Source: a virus
Virus record (IMG/VR): IMGVR_UViG_3300047550_002684
Coordinates: 1-23,642 of that record
DNA length: 23,642 bases
Direction: 5' to 3' (one strand)
Of the stretch, positions 6,883-15,260 are shown piece after piece; the first letter of the stretch is position 1; the number at the start of each line of letters is the position of its first letter. Below the pieces are notes generated by a model, which saw nothing but the letters and a program-made list of their open reading frames with translations, was not told where the DNA came from and made no database searches. The position numbers and the translations under genes were made by a program.

Positions 6883-8690
6883 AAGATCCCGTTACTAATC
6901 ACTATTGCCTTTGATTCCGGTAGTTTAGGAACGTTGTTTCTGTGATATTTGCTCTTGAAAAAGACCTTATCCACTCTATCCATACGCTTTTCTGTGTAAT
7001 CTAATTGACTGGCTACATCATGCAAATCTAAGAATAGTCTCTTGGCGTCTACATCCCGCTCTAGTAAATGTGGTGATCTCCACAAGATAAGTATGTTGAA
7101 TTTGTCATGCCAGTTGAGCTTGTACCAGTGTTTCCACTTAACCCCTGCTGGGCTTGTGCTTTCCTCTTCGACATCAGCGTATACAGTCACGTCGTAACCC
7201 TTTTTAGCCCATTCGTCTGATAAACAGATTACGGCTGTCTCTGAACCTCCGATTCCGGTAGATAACGACCTCCAGTCCCACTTCTCAAAGTGTTCCATAC
7301 CAAATGAGGCAAAGTAAACGATACTCTTCTTGCCCCATTTCTTAGCTGTAGCTGGTGAATTAGCGATCATCTGTGCAAAAGGCAAGTTTCCTAGTACCGG
7401 TGGTAATATGTTCAGTATCTCTGGCACATACTTGTCGAAGTTGTGATTTTTAAGCCATAAAGCATACTGCACGAGGTTATTGGCAATATCATTGGCTTCT
7501 TTTTGCTCTTTGGTCATCTCATACATACGATCTTCGTCTGCACCGAGTAATTTGACTCTAACATCAGCCCAATATAAAGCGTCGTCAACGTCTCCTCGTT
7601 TCTGTGCGTCTTTAAGTTTAAGCGTTGCCGATAAGTATTTAATCTCAAAAGGTTCGTGTATCATTGCGTCCGCGTCTGGTAACTTCTTCTTAACTGCTGT
7701 GTCTAGCCATTCACGAGCAAACTCGTCTTGTCCCGCTTCAAAATAGGCGTTAGCAAGTCTCAAATACACCATTAAGTTACGAGGATATTCATAAGTTGCC
7801 CTATGATAAGTCTCTATCGCTTTAGCTAGGTTCTTTTGTTTCTCAAAACACATCCCTAGGTACTCCATAGCATCTGATCGTTCAGCATCCCAACCACTAA
7901 GCTCCATGTATTCGTACAATAAAGCCTTTGATTTCTCTATATATTCAGGCGTAGCAATATCAAAATACACCTTAGCGAGGCTGTAAAGTGTTCTAGGGTC
8001 TTTGTGTTTCTCTTCTTCGACCTGTATCTCTAGTATCTGTCGGTTTCTGATGAGTGCTGTATCTATTCTCTGTTGATCCGTTAAATGTACCCATACACAC
8101 TCACGGCCGTCTTTCATGTTCCATTCTTTCTGTTTGAGTTTGTAGTTAGGGTCAAGTGGGACAGCTACCTCGTGTAGTCTTGATACCCACTTATAAGTAT
8201 TAGGTTTAAGTAATCTCTCTCTAATTTGCGTAATAGCAACGTCTGTAGGCTTCCCTGTTCCTCTGTTATAGTGAAGTGCGTACCAGTAAGTGAAAAAAAC
8301 ACCGTCTAAGCCCTCTTTTATACCGATTTCTGCACACTTCTCTAGCTCAAAGCCATTGTTAATAATATCGTCAGTGTCAGCCCATGTAAGATAATCATAT
8401 TCTTTATCAACTAAGCTAAATGAGACATTCCTAGCCTCTGCAAAGTTAGCAAAGACCTGTTTACCATCTATCTCTGCGTATATTAATGGGTGCGTCTCAG
8501 GATTTGTAGAGATTGATTTACCTTTATACTTCTTAACTATCTCGTGTATCTTAGAATGTTCTCCGCTTGTGCCTGTTACAGCTACATAAAGCCCAGCCAT
8601 ATAAGGCATAAAAGAATTAAGACATCTCTCTAGCATTACGCTTTCGCTGTCGTCTTTAGAGATCATACATAGTGCAATACGTGGTTTCAT
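6879..8690 (-). CDS. Multidomain glycosyltransferase: GT2 + TPR repeats + GT-B N-terminal half
   Basis: This 603-residue protein has three parts. Residues 1 to about 200 are a GT2 domain (RIALCMISKDD, FAEARNVSFSLV, YLTWADTDDIINN with DTDD at 105-108). Residues about 230-345 hold tetratricopeptide-like helix pairs (RTLYSLAKVYFDIA, AMEYLGMCFEKQKNLAKAIE, MVYLRLANAYFEAGQDEFA). Residues about 454-603 are the first Rossmann half of a GT4 enzyme (KSIVYFASFG, GIGGSETAV at 479-487, LFLDLHDV, FFKSKYHRN, ending VISNGIL). The matching second half is the next gene. The TPR section may bind the acceptor or partner enzymes. ATG overlaps the upstream stop as ATGA. Confidence 0.85.
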   Translation of the reverse strand: MKPRIALCMISKDDSESVMLERCLNSFMPYMAGLYVAVTGTSGEHSKIHEIVKKYKGKSISTNPETHPLIYAEIDGKQVFANFAEARNVSFSLVDKEYDYLTWADTDDIINNGFELEKCAEIGIKEGLDGVFFTYWYALHYNRGTGKPTDVAITQIRERLLKPNTYKWVSRLHEVAVPLDPNYKLKQKEWNMKDGRECVWVHLTDQQRIDTALIRNRQILEIQVEEEKHKDPRTLYSLAKVYFDIATPEYIEKSKALLYEYMELSGWDAERSDAMEYLGMCFEKQKNLAKAIETYHRATYEYPRNLMVYLRLANAYFEAGQDEFAREWLDTAVKKKLPDADAMIHEPFEIKYLSATLKLKDAQKRGDVDDALYWADVRVKLLGADEDRMYEMTKEQKEANDIANNLVQYALWLKNHNFDKYVPEILNILPPVLGNLPFAQMIANSPATAKKWGKKSIVYFASFGMEHFEKWDWRSLSTGIGGSETAVICLSDEWAKKGYDVTVYADVEEESTSPAGVKWKHWYKLNWHDKFNILILWRSPHLLERDVDAKRLFLDLHDVASQLDYTEKRMDRVDKVFFKSKYHRNNVPKLPESKAIVISNGIL

Positions 8691-9070
8691 ATTTTGTTTC
8701 CTAAACTAAAATCTCCTATTTCGTTTGGTAATCGTTTGTAAAAGTCTTTGTCAAATCGTTGTTGTGGAAAAAAACTCTCTAGTAAGAATAAGAACGTGTC
8801 AGGTACGTTCCCTAAGTGTTGGATAAACCCTCCGCCCTCTTCTTTAACTCCGTATTTGTTCGTCTTGTAGCCGTCGTTATAGCCCCTCATCTCTCGCATA
8901 AAGGCTTTGTAGTGTGATTCTTGGTTGGTTTTCCAGTATTTCCAGAGTATACGGACGAAATCCCAGTCTTTCGGTGTGTGGATATAACCGCTCCTGTCGG
9001 TCTGGTTATATAACTCCATGATCTTATCTATTGTTTTGAGTTCGCCCATCCTAACTTCCATGAAATCCAT
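8687..9070 (-). CDS. Hypothetical protein, first gene of the glycosylation island
   Basis: This protein of up to 127 residues is not recognised. It has helical, aromatic-rich character (TPKDWDFVRILWKYWKTNQ, FLFLLESFFPQQRF) and no transmembrane segment or catalytic motif. It is the first gene after the capsid terminator, so it is expected to share a transcript with the glycosyltransferases; its stop overlaps the next ATG (ATGA). Start choice is open: ATG 9070 has no clear ribosome site, whereas the internal ATG at 9049 (MGELKTIDK) has GGAAG at 5-base spacing. A role in the decoration pathway, such as scaffold or acceptor, is inference from position only. Confidence 0.6.
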   Translation of the reverse strand: MDFMEVRMGELKTIDKIMELYNQTDRSGYIHTPKDWDFVRILWKYWKTNQESHYKAFMREMRGYNDGYKTNKYGVKEEGGGFIQHLGNVPDTFLFLLESFFPQQRFDKDFYKRLPNEIGDFSLGNKI

Positions 9071-9079
9071 TGCCGTGAT

Positions 9080-9107
9080 TGTCTACCCTAAAATCGACCT
9101 CACGCAA
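9080..9107 (-). promoter_or_regulatory. Possible sigma-70-type promoter for the glycosylation island
   Basis: Just downstream of the capsid terminator the coding strand reads TTGCGT (9102-9107) then, after 16 bases, TAGACA (9080-9085). A promoter is expected here because transcription is interrupted upstream. The -10 match is weak, and none of the CCAATTAAG elements is present. Confidence 0.3.
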
Positions 9108-9112
9108 GTAAC

Positions 9113-9137
9113 AAAAAACCCCCTATTGCTAGGGGGC
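9113..9137 (-). terminator. Intrinsic terminator after the major capsid gene
   Basis: On the minus strand, CCCCCTA, a GCAA loop and TAGGGGG form a perfect 7-bp hairpin followed directly by six T. It lies 26 bases after the capsid stop and separates the scaffold-capsid unit from the glycosylation island. GC-rich stem plus U-tract is the standard rho-independent form. Confidence 0.92.
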
Positions 9138-9162
9138 TTAATGAACCTGTCTCTACCGATTA

Positions 9163-10074
9163 TTAGTCAGCTTCGATACGGTAACCTGTTCTCTTTGCAG
9201 AGGACTTTTCTGCTAAGGATTCTAATGTAAGTTCAGTAATATACTGTCCTTTTTCATAGTCTCCGCTAACAGCTAATGGTTGCCACTTTGGTTTCCTTAA
9301 GTACGAGACTCTGAACATATCTTCGTTAATAAGATATACAGTTGCTGTACCGCCGGTTTTTCTCACATCTTTGTGAGGTACGATCTTGATCTCACCAGTT
9401 GAGCCTTGGAAAGTCTTAATGTTTCTATAGACTTTATCTGTCTCGTTGACATAGTTGGTTATATTTGTCGTGAAGCCAGAGATTTTTCTTGCTACTCCCA
9501 TAGGGACTAACAATGTTTTGCCCATAAATCCACCATCGACATTATCCCAGACACTCTGCATGATATCTTCGAGTTCCGTTACGCTCATTGAAGTACCTGA
9601 TGATCTAGCTGTGACGTTTGATGAAATAACTCCATCTAATCCGGCCATGCCTCTTGCGACTCCAGATGAACCCGAGACTTTCGCCCCGTTAACTAATGCG
9701 AACTCGATATCTTGGACCAATTGTTTCATAGCGATCTCTTTTTGATGAGCCATTGGATCTCTACCTGTAGCCGTTGAGACTTCAGATTCGGTTCCTGTAA
9801 CTTGGACGACTCTTGAGAGTATCGCGGTTACGTTGTCTGATCTAGTTGGAGCTGTATGATCTACCACTGTTGCATCTGCACCCTCAGCTTTGAATGTGAC
9901 TGAAGTCGCTCGTGAAATGTGGAGTATTGGCCATTGATGGACTGTCTGTTGTGCTGACGATTGTCCTAAATTCGAGTAAAGGTAATTACCACCCAAAGGT
10001 GATATATCTTTTAACAAGGAAATTAGATCTTCTCGTCTGCTGGTATCGTCAAATGTTTGTAATCCGATTGCCAT
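9163..10074 (-). CDS. Major capsid protein (HK97-fold, DUF5309/SU10-like)
   Basis: This 303-residue protein starts MAIGLQTFDDTSRREDLISLL, has KDISPLGGNYLYSNLG, then HQWPILHISRATSVTF, EGADAT and a central VVQVTGTESEVSTATGRDPMAHQKEIAMKQLVQDIEFALVNG in pieces: the DUF5309 / SU10-like capsid order of an N-terminal ISP-type strand, a VTGTxxxVxxAxG turn and a long helix with DIExALVNG. It would form the icosahedral shell. It follows the scaffold-like gene by 22 bases with a good AGGAG ribosome site 6 bases before ATG, and is followed by an intrinsic terminator, so it should be the highest-expressed product of this unit. The family call is by recalled motifs. Confidence 0.85.
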   Translation of the reverse strand: MAIGLQTFDDTSRREDLISLLKDISPLGGNYLYSNLGQSSAQQTVHQWPILHISRATSVTFKAEGADATVVDHTAPTRSDNVTAILSRVVQVTGTESEVSTATGRDPMAHQKEIAMKQLVQDIEFALVNGAKVSGSSGVARGMAGLDGVISSNVTARSSGTSMSVTELEDIMQSVWDNVDGGFMGKTLLVPMGVARKISGFTTNITNYVNETDKVYRNIKTFQGSTGEIKIVPHKDVRKTGGTATVYLINEDMFRVSYLRKPKWQPLAVSGDYEKGQYITELTLESLAEKSSAKRTGYRIEAD

Positions 10075-10096
10075 TGTGATCTCCTAAAAATAAACA

Positions 10097-10885
10097 CTAT
10101 AATCCAGCACGTCTTATACGTTCCTGTAAGGCTGTTGAGTCTCCGGAACGTGTCTTAACTCTTAAATCGTCAAGGTCATTTGCTGGTTCTCTCTTTTGGG
10201 TAGGTGCGGTATTAGCGATGGCTCTAGTAGCTTGGGATTGTTTATATCCCTCGACTGCTTTTTGCTTCTCGACTTCTACCTTTTCCTGCGTGATCGTTGG
10301 CTTATAAAAATCAGCGATCTCGTCGGCCACTTCTGCAAGTGGTTTCTCTATACCCTCAGAAAAATATCTGACCATGCGATCCCTAACCGCTTCGTAAAAC
10401 TTACGATCGTGTTGGGGGCTTCTAGGGTCTAAGTACGGGTGTTTCAAATGTGCTTCCTGCACCATTCTCGACTCCCTTTCTTTGACATTAGAAAGAGCTA
10501 GTTCTTCCGCTCTTCTCGCTCTATCATTAGCTTCTTTCAAAGCCCGATTGAGTGTGTTTACATCGACATATCCGTTTTGATCTACGAAATCAGTTTTGAT
10601 TTCTTCGGTCTGACGTTGTGTCAAATGTGACGGAAGATAATCAGATAAGTCGTTTTGACTACCTTTGGCATCTAGGGCTTCTTTAAGTTTTCGATTCGCT
10701 TCTTTGAGCTTCTCGAACTCCTTACTAGTTCGCTCTGATACGCCGTCTGGTAAAGATCCCTCTACTTCAGGACCCATCTCCGATTCCACTTCTTCTGTGC
10801 TAGGCAATGGCACTTCGTTGTTCGGTAACGACTGATCCACTACTTGTGGGTCGTCTTGCCCTGTGACTTGGTCTTGGTCACTCAT
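10097..10885 (-). CDS. Scaffold-like capsid assembly protein
   Basis: This 262-residue, highly charged protein lacks hydrophobic core motifs. Residues 1-50 are acidic (VTGQDDPQVVDQSLPNNEV, TEEVESEMGPEVEGS), 55-80 and 115-145 are likely coiled coil (SKEFEKLKEANRKLKEALDA; LNRALKEANDRARRAEELAL), and the C-terminus is basic (LQERIRRAGL). Position immediately upstream of the capsid gene, acidic N-terminus, coiled coil and basic capsid-binding tail are the usual signature of phage scaffolding proteins. The start has AAGGA 6 bases upstream; the ATG also overlaps the stop of a 14-codon leader frame. The assignment is by character and position, since scaffolds rarely share sequence. Confidence 0.75.
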   Translation of the reverse strand: MSDQDQVTGQDDPQVVDQSLPNNEVPLPSTEEVESEMGPEVEGSLPDGVSERTSKEFEKLKEANRKLKEALDAKGSQNDLSDYLPSHLTQRQTEEIKTDFVDQNGYVDVNTLNRALKEANDRARRAEELALSNVKERESRMVQEAHLKHPYLDPRSPQHDRKFYEAVRDRMVRYFSEGIEKPLAEVADEIADFYKPTITQEKVEVEKQKAVEGYKQSQATRAIANTAPTQKREPANDLDDLRVKTRSGDSTALQERIRRAGL

Positions 10886-10928
10886 ATATGTCCTTTCATG
10901 CTCTTAAATAAGGGATAGAGCATCATCC
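10884..10928 (-). CDS. Possible 14-residue leader peptide before the scaffold gene
   Basis: A short frame begins at ATG-ATG (10926-10928), reads MMLYPLFKSMKGHI and ends in a TGA overlapping the scaffold ATG (ATGA). AAGG lies 5 bases before its start. It sits after element copy 4 and spans a 7-bp hairpin, so translation of it could influence scaffold expression. It is short enough to occur by chance. Confidence 0.3.
10898..10923 (-). repeat. Inverted repeat in the scaffold leader
   Basis: ATGCTCT and AGAGCAT, 7 bp and perfect, are separated by 12 bases, a few bases upstream of the scaffold ribosome site. The hairpin could form in the leader RNA. The loop-side TTTAAGAGC-ATG also resembles a degenerate copy of the AATTAAGAGN-ATG element. 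Confidence 0.5.
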
Positions 10929-10938
10929 CGACCTTATC

Positions 10939-10971
10939 TCTTAATTGGGTGTGTGGTTGTTGGGTTTTCTA
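10939..10971 (-). promoter_or_regulatory. Two-part start-linked element, copy 4 (distant from start)
   Basis: TAGAA (overlapping the stop of the 1417-residue gene), 20 bases from TAG to CCAATTAAGA. Unlike the other copies it lies 53 bases before the scaffold ATG (10939 to 10885), so the element does not depend on being a ribosome site for the adjacent gene. Confidence 0.65.
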
Positions 10972-13900
10972 CATTCCAGCTCTGATACGTGGATCGAGCC
11001 TTAGTGCTAATGGTTTAGATTGCACTTTGAATGGTTGAATATTGATCTTAGGTTGCTGTACCTTTGGTGCGATGTTTCCTAGTTGTACTGGTTTAAGTTG
11101 TTGAAAATTAGGTGCTTTAATAGCCTTGATCTTAAGTTTTTGTGCTTTCTTCTTGCTCCCGGAAGCTTTTTTGGTCTTAACTCTTGCCTGTTGTGACTTT
11201 AATATACTAATCAGTTTATTAGCCTCTTCTGCTGTCAATTGTTCATCCTCATAAAGTTTGTATATCTGTGTGATACGCGTGCCTATCTTGCTGTAATAGC
11301 TAGACCTAGCCTTTGTATCTAGCTCTTTAAGTCCTGTTGGCGTAGGTTTCGTGATCGGTTGTGATAGATCGATGACGGTTTCTGAGCCTGTCTCGGGATT
11401 CTTTAGTATAAACACACCCTTGCCAGCTACTTTTGCCGTTTTTGTCGGGTTTTTGGTAGTTTCAGCAGTTTTTTTACTAGCTAAAGACGCAACATAGTCT
11501 TTGGTTTTCGCCGATATTGGTTCACCCACACCATTATCTGCTATAAACTGCCTAATCTGTCTTTGTGCTTCTTCTTTGTTTATCTTTCCACTGTCTAACT
11601 GTCGCCAAAGCTGTTTTTCTAATTTGTCTTTTACTGCTTTTATCTTTGGATCAGTCCCTAATAGGTTTTCGGGTGAGTTATCTCCTCCTAGTGATAAAGG
11701 TATTATGTGGTCATATTCCAAACCATTATCTCCGGGGTTTATATTCGTTTTTCTCTCGAAGATTAAAGCGTCATTGGTTATCTTACGCATAACTTCTTCG
11801 GTGAAAATAGCCTTAATGGTATTTTGTGGGTCGACTGTGATACCTTTGGCGGCTAGAGATATCTTGTCCATTATCGTCTTAGGTGCTTCTGGTGACTGTT
11901 CCCTGCTATTACTAAATCTAGGTGCTGTTGCTTCTTCTTCTGCTAGCAGTTTATCTATCTGTTTTGTGGTAAGTCCTGCCTCATATAAGTCGTTTAACTT
12001 CTTGCCTCCTCTAACTTTCACAAACCTACTCTGTATGTCAGATGTCACACTTCTACCCCCTACTTGTTCTTGCGGGATAACACCCTGATTAGCTAGCACC
12101 CTATCCGATAGGTTTAAAAGCTGTCGGCCCGTACCTGCGCCTGATGAGCTTACAAAATTCTCTACCTTTAAGGGTGATGTATTCAAAACCCCACCAATTA
12201 TGCGAGCTGTACCACTTGTTTTATCTCTTACTTGTTCACTGGCTGGCAACTTAGTCATGTACGAGGGTACAATATCTTCTCCTGTGTAGAAGTTCTTATT
12301 TAAAATAGGCTCAAGACCTAGTTTTAATCCTTGTGGTGTAAACTGGTTCGCAAGTTTTCTCACCGAGTCGCCATCTGTGGGCAACTCAAAAGAAGTGCCT
12401 GCTGCTGAAAGATCGCTCAATACCCGCATAGCTTCTTGTGGGTTCGCACCAGCCCCCTCTATCTGTCTCCTGATGATACTACCCAAATTAGCAAGTCCAG
12501 GCGTTATAGGGATCTTAATCGCATCATAATTACCGTTCTCGTCTTTTACAGGCTTCTCAGGCATTATGATAATGTTTCCCTCTTTTTCGTAGTCTTGTAT
12601 ATCCTCATAGGCCGCCTTTCTTTCATAGTTTGAAACGTTCCAAAGTGTCGCTGCCGCTATAGGCGTACCCACGAATGCTGTAAATCTTAGAGACGTACCC
12701 TTAGGATCTGATATAAACGACTGTCTAAGTGACCTTGCCCCCTGTATACCTGCATTAAAGAAAGGAATTACAGCGTTCAATACTTTCCCGTACTCCCCTT
12801 TCCTAGCGAAGTTGGCCGTATTTGTTCTCGACGCTGCACCAGCCATTAATTCGGCATCGGCTAGTGTCCTGCCCTCTTTTAGCAGTGCGTTTTTAGTACC
12901 GGCATACTGTTGTATTCTTGTTAGATTCTCGGTGGTTCCCACTATGTCCTCTAAAGCTCTAAATAATTGGCCAGGGTTAGTTGCTAGATATTTGACCTTG
13001 CTTGCCACGTTTTTATTGCTCCTAATACTAGCTATAGTGCTTGGCGCTGACCCTCTAGCTATATCAAAACTGGTGAAAGAAGAACCAGACCTTATCCAAT
13101 CTGCATAAAGATTGTCGTGCTTAACCGCCGAGAATAAGGCCTTAACAAAGTTAATGGGGTTAATTATCGATGTCGACAAGGGTTTTTTAGAAATTACCGA
13201 GGCTGTTAGCTGGTCTTTGACTAAGTTCCCTATAATAAAAGGAACATTCACGCCTGTTGCTCCTAACTGTAAAACTCTAGCTGGCACAGCTATTATCTTT
13301 AAAGCTTTAGATAACTGATCCGCATTCAAGTCTTTGGCTGCAGCAGCTATATCCGGTGATACCTCATAGGTCTTTTTCACTCCATTATCTAAAAATGACA
13401 CTGTGTGTTTAGCCCCGATAGTACCTTTAACCTCTTTGCCTGGGATAATACCGTTTTTAATGTAACCACCAAGCATTCTAGCCCCCTTGTTACGTTCTCC
13501 CTCTCTAAATGCTACGCCTGTACTCTCAAGCAAGCTTTCAAGTGGGTTAACTATCTCCCTTTCTGAACCTTTCAGTCTTTTAACTACATTTTGTGAGCCT
13601 ATGGAAGCTGGCCCACCTCTACCACTAGGTGATTTAAGTGCTGATTGCTCTACTTCTGTGAATATTCTCTTTAAGGGTACGTAGTTCGGATATTCTTTAG
13701 CTAAGGCATCAGACAAGTCCTGTGATATTAAGCCGCTTTCTACTAAATAGTTTCTTAACTTGGCGTTATATGCGTAAATCTGTTGTGCAACTGGCTCGTA
13801 TTTACTACCTAGTGACTCTATCAATTGCTTGTCACTTGTTAAGTCTCTACCCGTCCTTATACCCTTTGAGGAGACATCTGTGGCCTGTTTAGCTATTAAA

Positions 13901-15222
13901 TATTGATTTAATCCATCTAGGTTGTCTGTGTTCTTAATTACATCGGCCAAACCGTTGTCTTTTATGAATTGTGTACCCAAGCTATCCGCTCTTAACACTT
14001 TGTCTATCTGATAACGTATGTCCTGTTGTGGAAGTATCTTAAACTTACCCGCCTTTTCGGCTCTGTTTAAAGCTGTTTCTATCGGTGTAGTAAAGTCCTC
14101 AAACTTAGTCTTAATAGACTGTAGAGTATTATCTGCTTTAGTTTTAAAGGATATATTATCTGGAGTTATGCTCTGTTTAGCAGCTTGTTCTCTGATGTAT
14201 TGGTCGGTATTAAACTCAACTTTGCCAGCTGTGTCTCCAACGATGCCCGCTTTCATGCCTAATTTCCTAGCCATTTGCCTATTCTTGACTATCTCTCGAT
14301 ACGCGTTATCTATAGCCTTTTGGTATTGTTTGATTGCTGTCTTACTACCACCCGATTCACTTAATGATTTGATTTTTTGTTCTAGTGTCTTTATGTGTTC
14401 TTGGATGTTCTTATTTTTTAGTGCGTATACGTTACCATCTATGCCCTCAACACGTGGTCTATTTGCTCCGCCTGTAACTGCACCTATCCCGACATCTAAA
14501 AGTGCGTCTGTTGGTGTGTAGTTCTTAATCCCTAGGCTACGGTTCATTATCATGCCCTCTGGGATAGACAATAGACCTGTGACACCTCTGTTAATCACAC
14601 CTCTCGTTGCAGGATTTACTATGTTTTGCCCAAGTCTGCCTGCTGTGTTTGTTATTAGTGGGTTAGTAATCCCGCTTACCATTCTTATTGGTGCATACGC
14701 TGATATTCCCTTGGTAGCACCCTCAAATGGGTCACCACCAAAGAGTTTGCTAACTCCTGCTCCGATTGTCCCTTGTGCAGCTATACCCGGAGTTGCTCTT
14801 AGCATATTTCCTGCGATGCTACCGCCTCCTAGGACACCTGCCGTTGTGAAAGCTGGTAAAGATGCACCTGTTAACCTTGCTACTTTGCCACCTACTGTTT
14901 GTGGTGCGTTAGCAACTTTATCTCTAAAGATTAAGCCCATACCGGGCATTGAACGTAAACCCTCTAAGCCTTGCGCTACATAACCCCTTGCGGAGTTTTC
15001 CGGAGCTTGTTTAGCGAGTTGTGCGAATTGTCTATTGGATTGTTGGAACTCTCTGCTTGTTGGGACAAATGTTTCTTTGAATGCTGTGCCTGCACTATTG
15101 CTGAGACGTTGATTAAACTTTGATACACCTGTAGCCCCCTGTGAGAGACCACCTAACATATTTAATGCGTCGTCTTTAAGTTTGGAAAATCTTGCCTTTA
15201 ATGCGTCTTGTACACTTGCCAT
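10969..15222 (-). CDS. Giant virion-internal/ejected protein: LPD38-like with an HNH nuclease domain
   Basis: This is a 1417-residue protein. Its N-terminal quarter is Gly/Ala-rich with hydrophobic stretches (AGVLGGGSIAGNML, TIGAGVSKLFGG). Residues about 380-520 have helices typical of large polyvalent proteins (KVLRADSLGTQFI, YVPLKRIF). Residues about 650-910 resemble the LPD38 domain (IIGNLVKDQLTASV; NAVIPFFNAGIQGARSL; AAATLWN). Around residues 1140-1220 is an HNH nuclease domain: LEYDHIIPLSLGGDNSPENL with D1171 H1172, then KAVKDKLEKQLWRQLDSGKI, matching bacterial HNH proteins of the DHxIPLxLGG...KDxLExxL type. The C-terminus is Lys/Pro rich. It lies among head genes, as expected of ejection proteins. 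The start has AAGGAG plus element copy 5. Confidence 0.8.
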   Translation of the reverse strand: MASVQDALKARFSKLKDDALNMLGGLSQGATGVSKFNQRLSNSAGTAFKETFVPTSREFQQSNRQFAQLAKQAPENSARGYVAQGLEGLRSMPGMGLIFRDKVANAPQTVGGKVARLTGASLPAFTTAGVLGGGSIAGNMLRATPGIAAQGTIGAGVSKLFGGDPFEGATKGISAYAPIRMVSGITNPLITNTAGRLGQNIVNPATRGVINRGVTGLLSIPEGMIMNRSLGIKNYTPTDALLDVGIGAVTGGANRPRVEGIDGNVYALKNKNIQEHIKTLEQKIKSLSESGGSKTAIKQYQKAIDNAYREIVKNRQMARKLGMKAGIVGDTAGKVEFNTDQYIREQAAKQSITPDNISFKTKADNTLQSIKTKFEDFTTPIETALNRAEKAGKFKILPQQDIRYQIDKVLRADSLGTQFIKDNGLADVIKNTDNLDGLNQYLIAKQATDVSSKGIRTGRDLTSDKQLIESLGSKYEPVAQQIYAYNAKLRNYLVESGLISQDLSDALAKEYPNYVPLKRIFTEVEQSALKSPSGRGGPASIGSQNVVKRLKGSEREIVNPLESLLESTGVAFREGERNKGARMLGGYIKNGIIPGKEVKGTIGAKHTVSFLDNGVKKTYEVSPDIAAAAKDLNADQLSKALKIIAVPARVLQLGATGVNVPFIIGNLVKDQLTASVISKKPLSTSIINPINFVKALFSAVKHDNLYADWIRSGSSFTSFDIARGSAPSTIASIRSNKNVASKVKYLATNPGQLFRALEDIVGTTENLTRIQQYAGTKNALLKEGRTLADAELMAGAASRTNTANFARKGEYGKVLNAVIPFFNAGIQGARSLRQSFISDPKGTSLRFTAFVGTPIAAATLWNVSNYERKAAYEDIQDYEKEGNIIIMPEKPVKDENGNYDAIKIPITPGLANLGSIIRRQIEGAGANPQEAMRVLSDLSAAGTSFELPTDGDSVRKLANQFTPQGLKLGLEPILNKNFYTGEDIVPSYMTKLPASEQVRDKTSGTARIIGGVLNTSPLKVENFVSSSGAGTGRQLLNLSDRVLANQGVIPQEQVGGRSVTSDIQSRFVKVRGGKKLNDLYEAGLTTKQIDKLLAEEEATAPRFSNSREQSPEAPKTIMDKISLAAKGITVDPQNTIKAIFTEEVMRKITNDALIFERKTNINPGDNGLEYDHIIPLSLGGDNSPENLLGTDPKIKAVKDKLEKQLWRQLDSGKINKEEAQRQIRQFIADNGVGEPISAKTKDYVASLASKKTAETTKNPTKTAKVAGKGVFILKNPETGSETVIDLSQPITKPTPTGLKELDTKARSSYYSKIGTRITQIYKLYEDEQLTAEEANKLISILKSQQARVKTKKASGSKKKAQKLKIKAIKAPNFQQLKPVQLGNIAPKVQQPKINIQPFKVQSKPLALRLDPRIRAGM

Positions 15223-15260
15223 ATACTCCTTAATTGGTTAGTTATGGGTGTGTAATTCTA
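15223..15260 (-). promoter_or_regulatory. Two-part start-linked element, copy 5
   Basis: TAGAA (overlapping the coiled-coil gene stop), 20 bases from TAG to CCAATTAAG, then GAGTAT-ATG. Here the core runs into a true AAGGAG Shine-Dalgarno. It heads the LPD38-HNH gene. Confidence 0.7.

Noticed and set aside
11501-12088. 195-residue plus-strand open frame
   Set aside because: It lies wholly antisense to the LPD38-HNH gene, has Cys/Ser/Leu-rich composition typical of a reverse-frame shadow, and no ribosome site.
14018-14983. Plus-strand open frames of 167 and 143 residues
   Set aside because: Antisense to the same large gene, with hydrophobic low-information sequence; no supporting start signal or domain.
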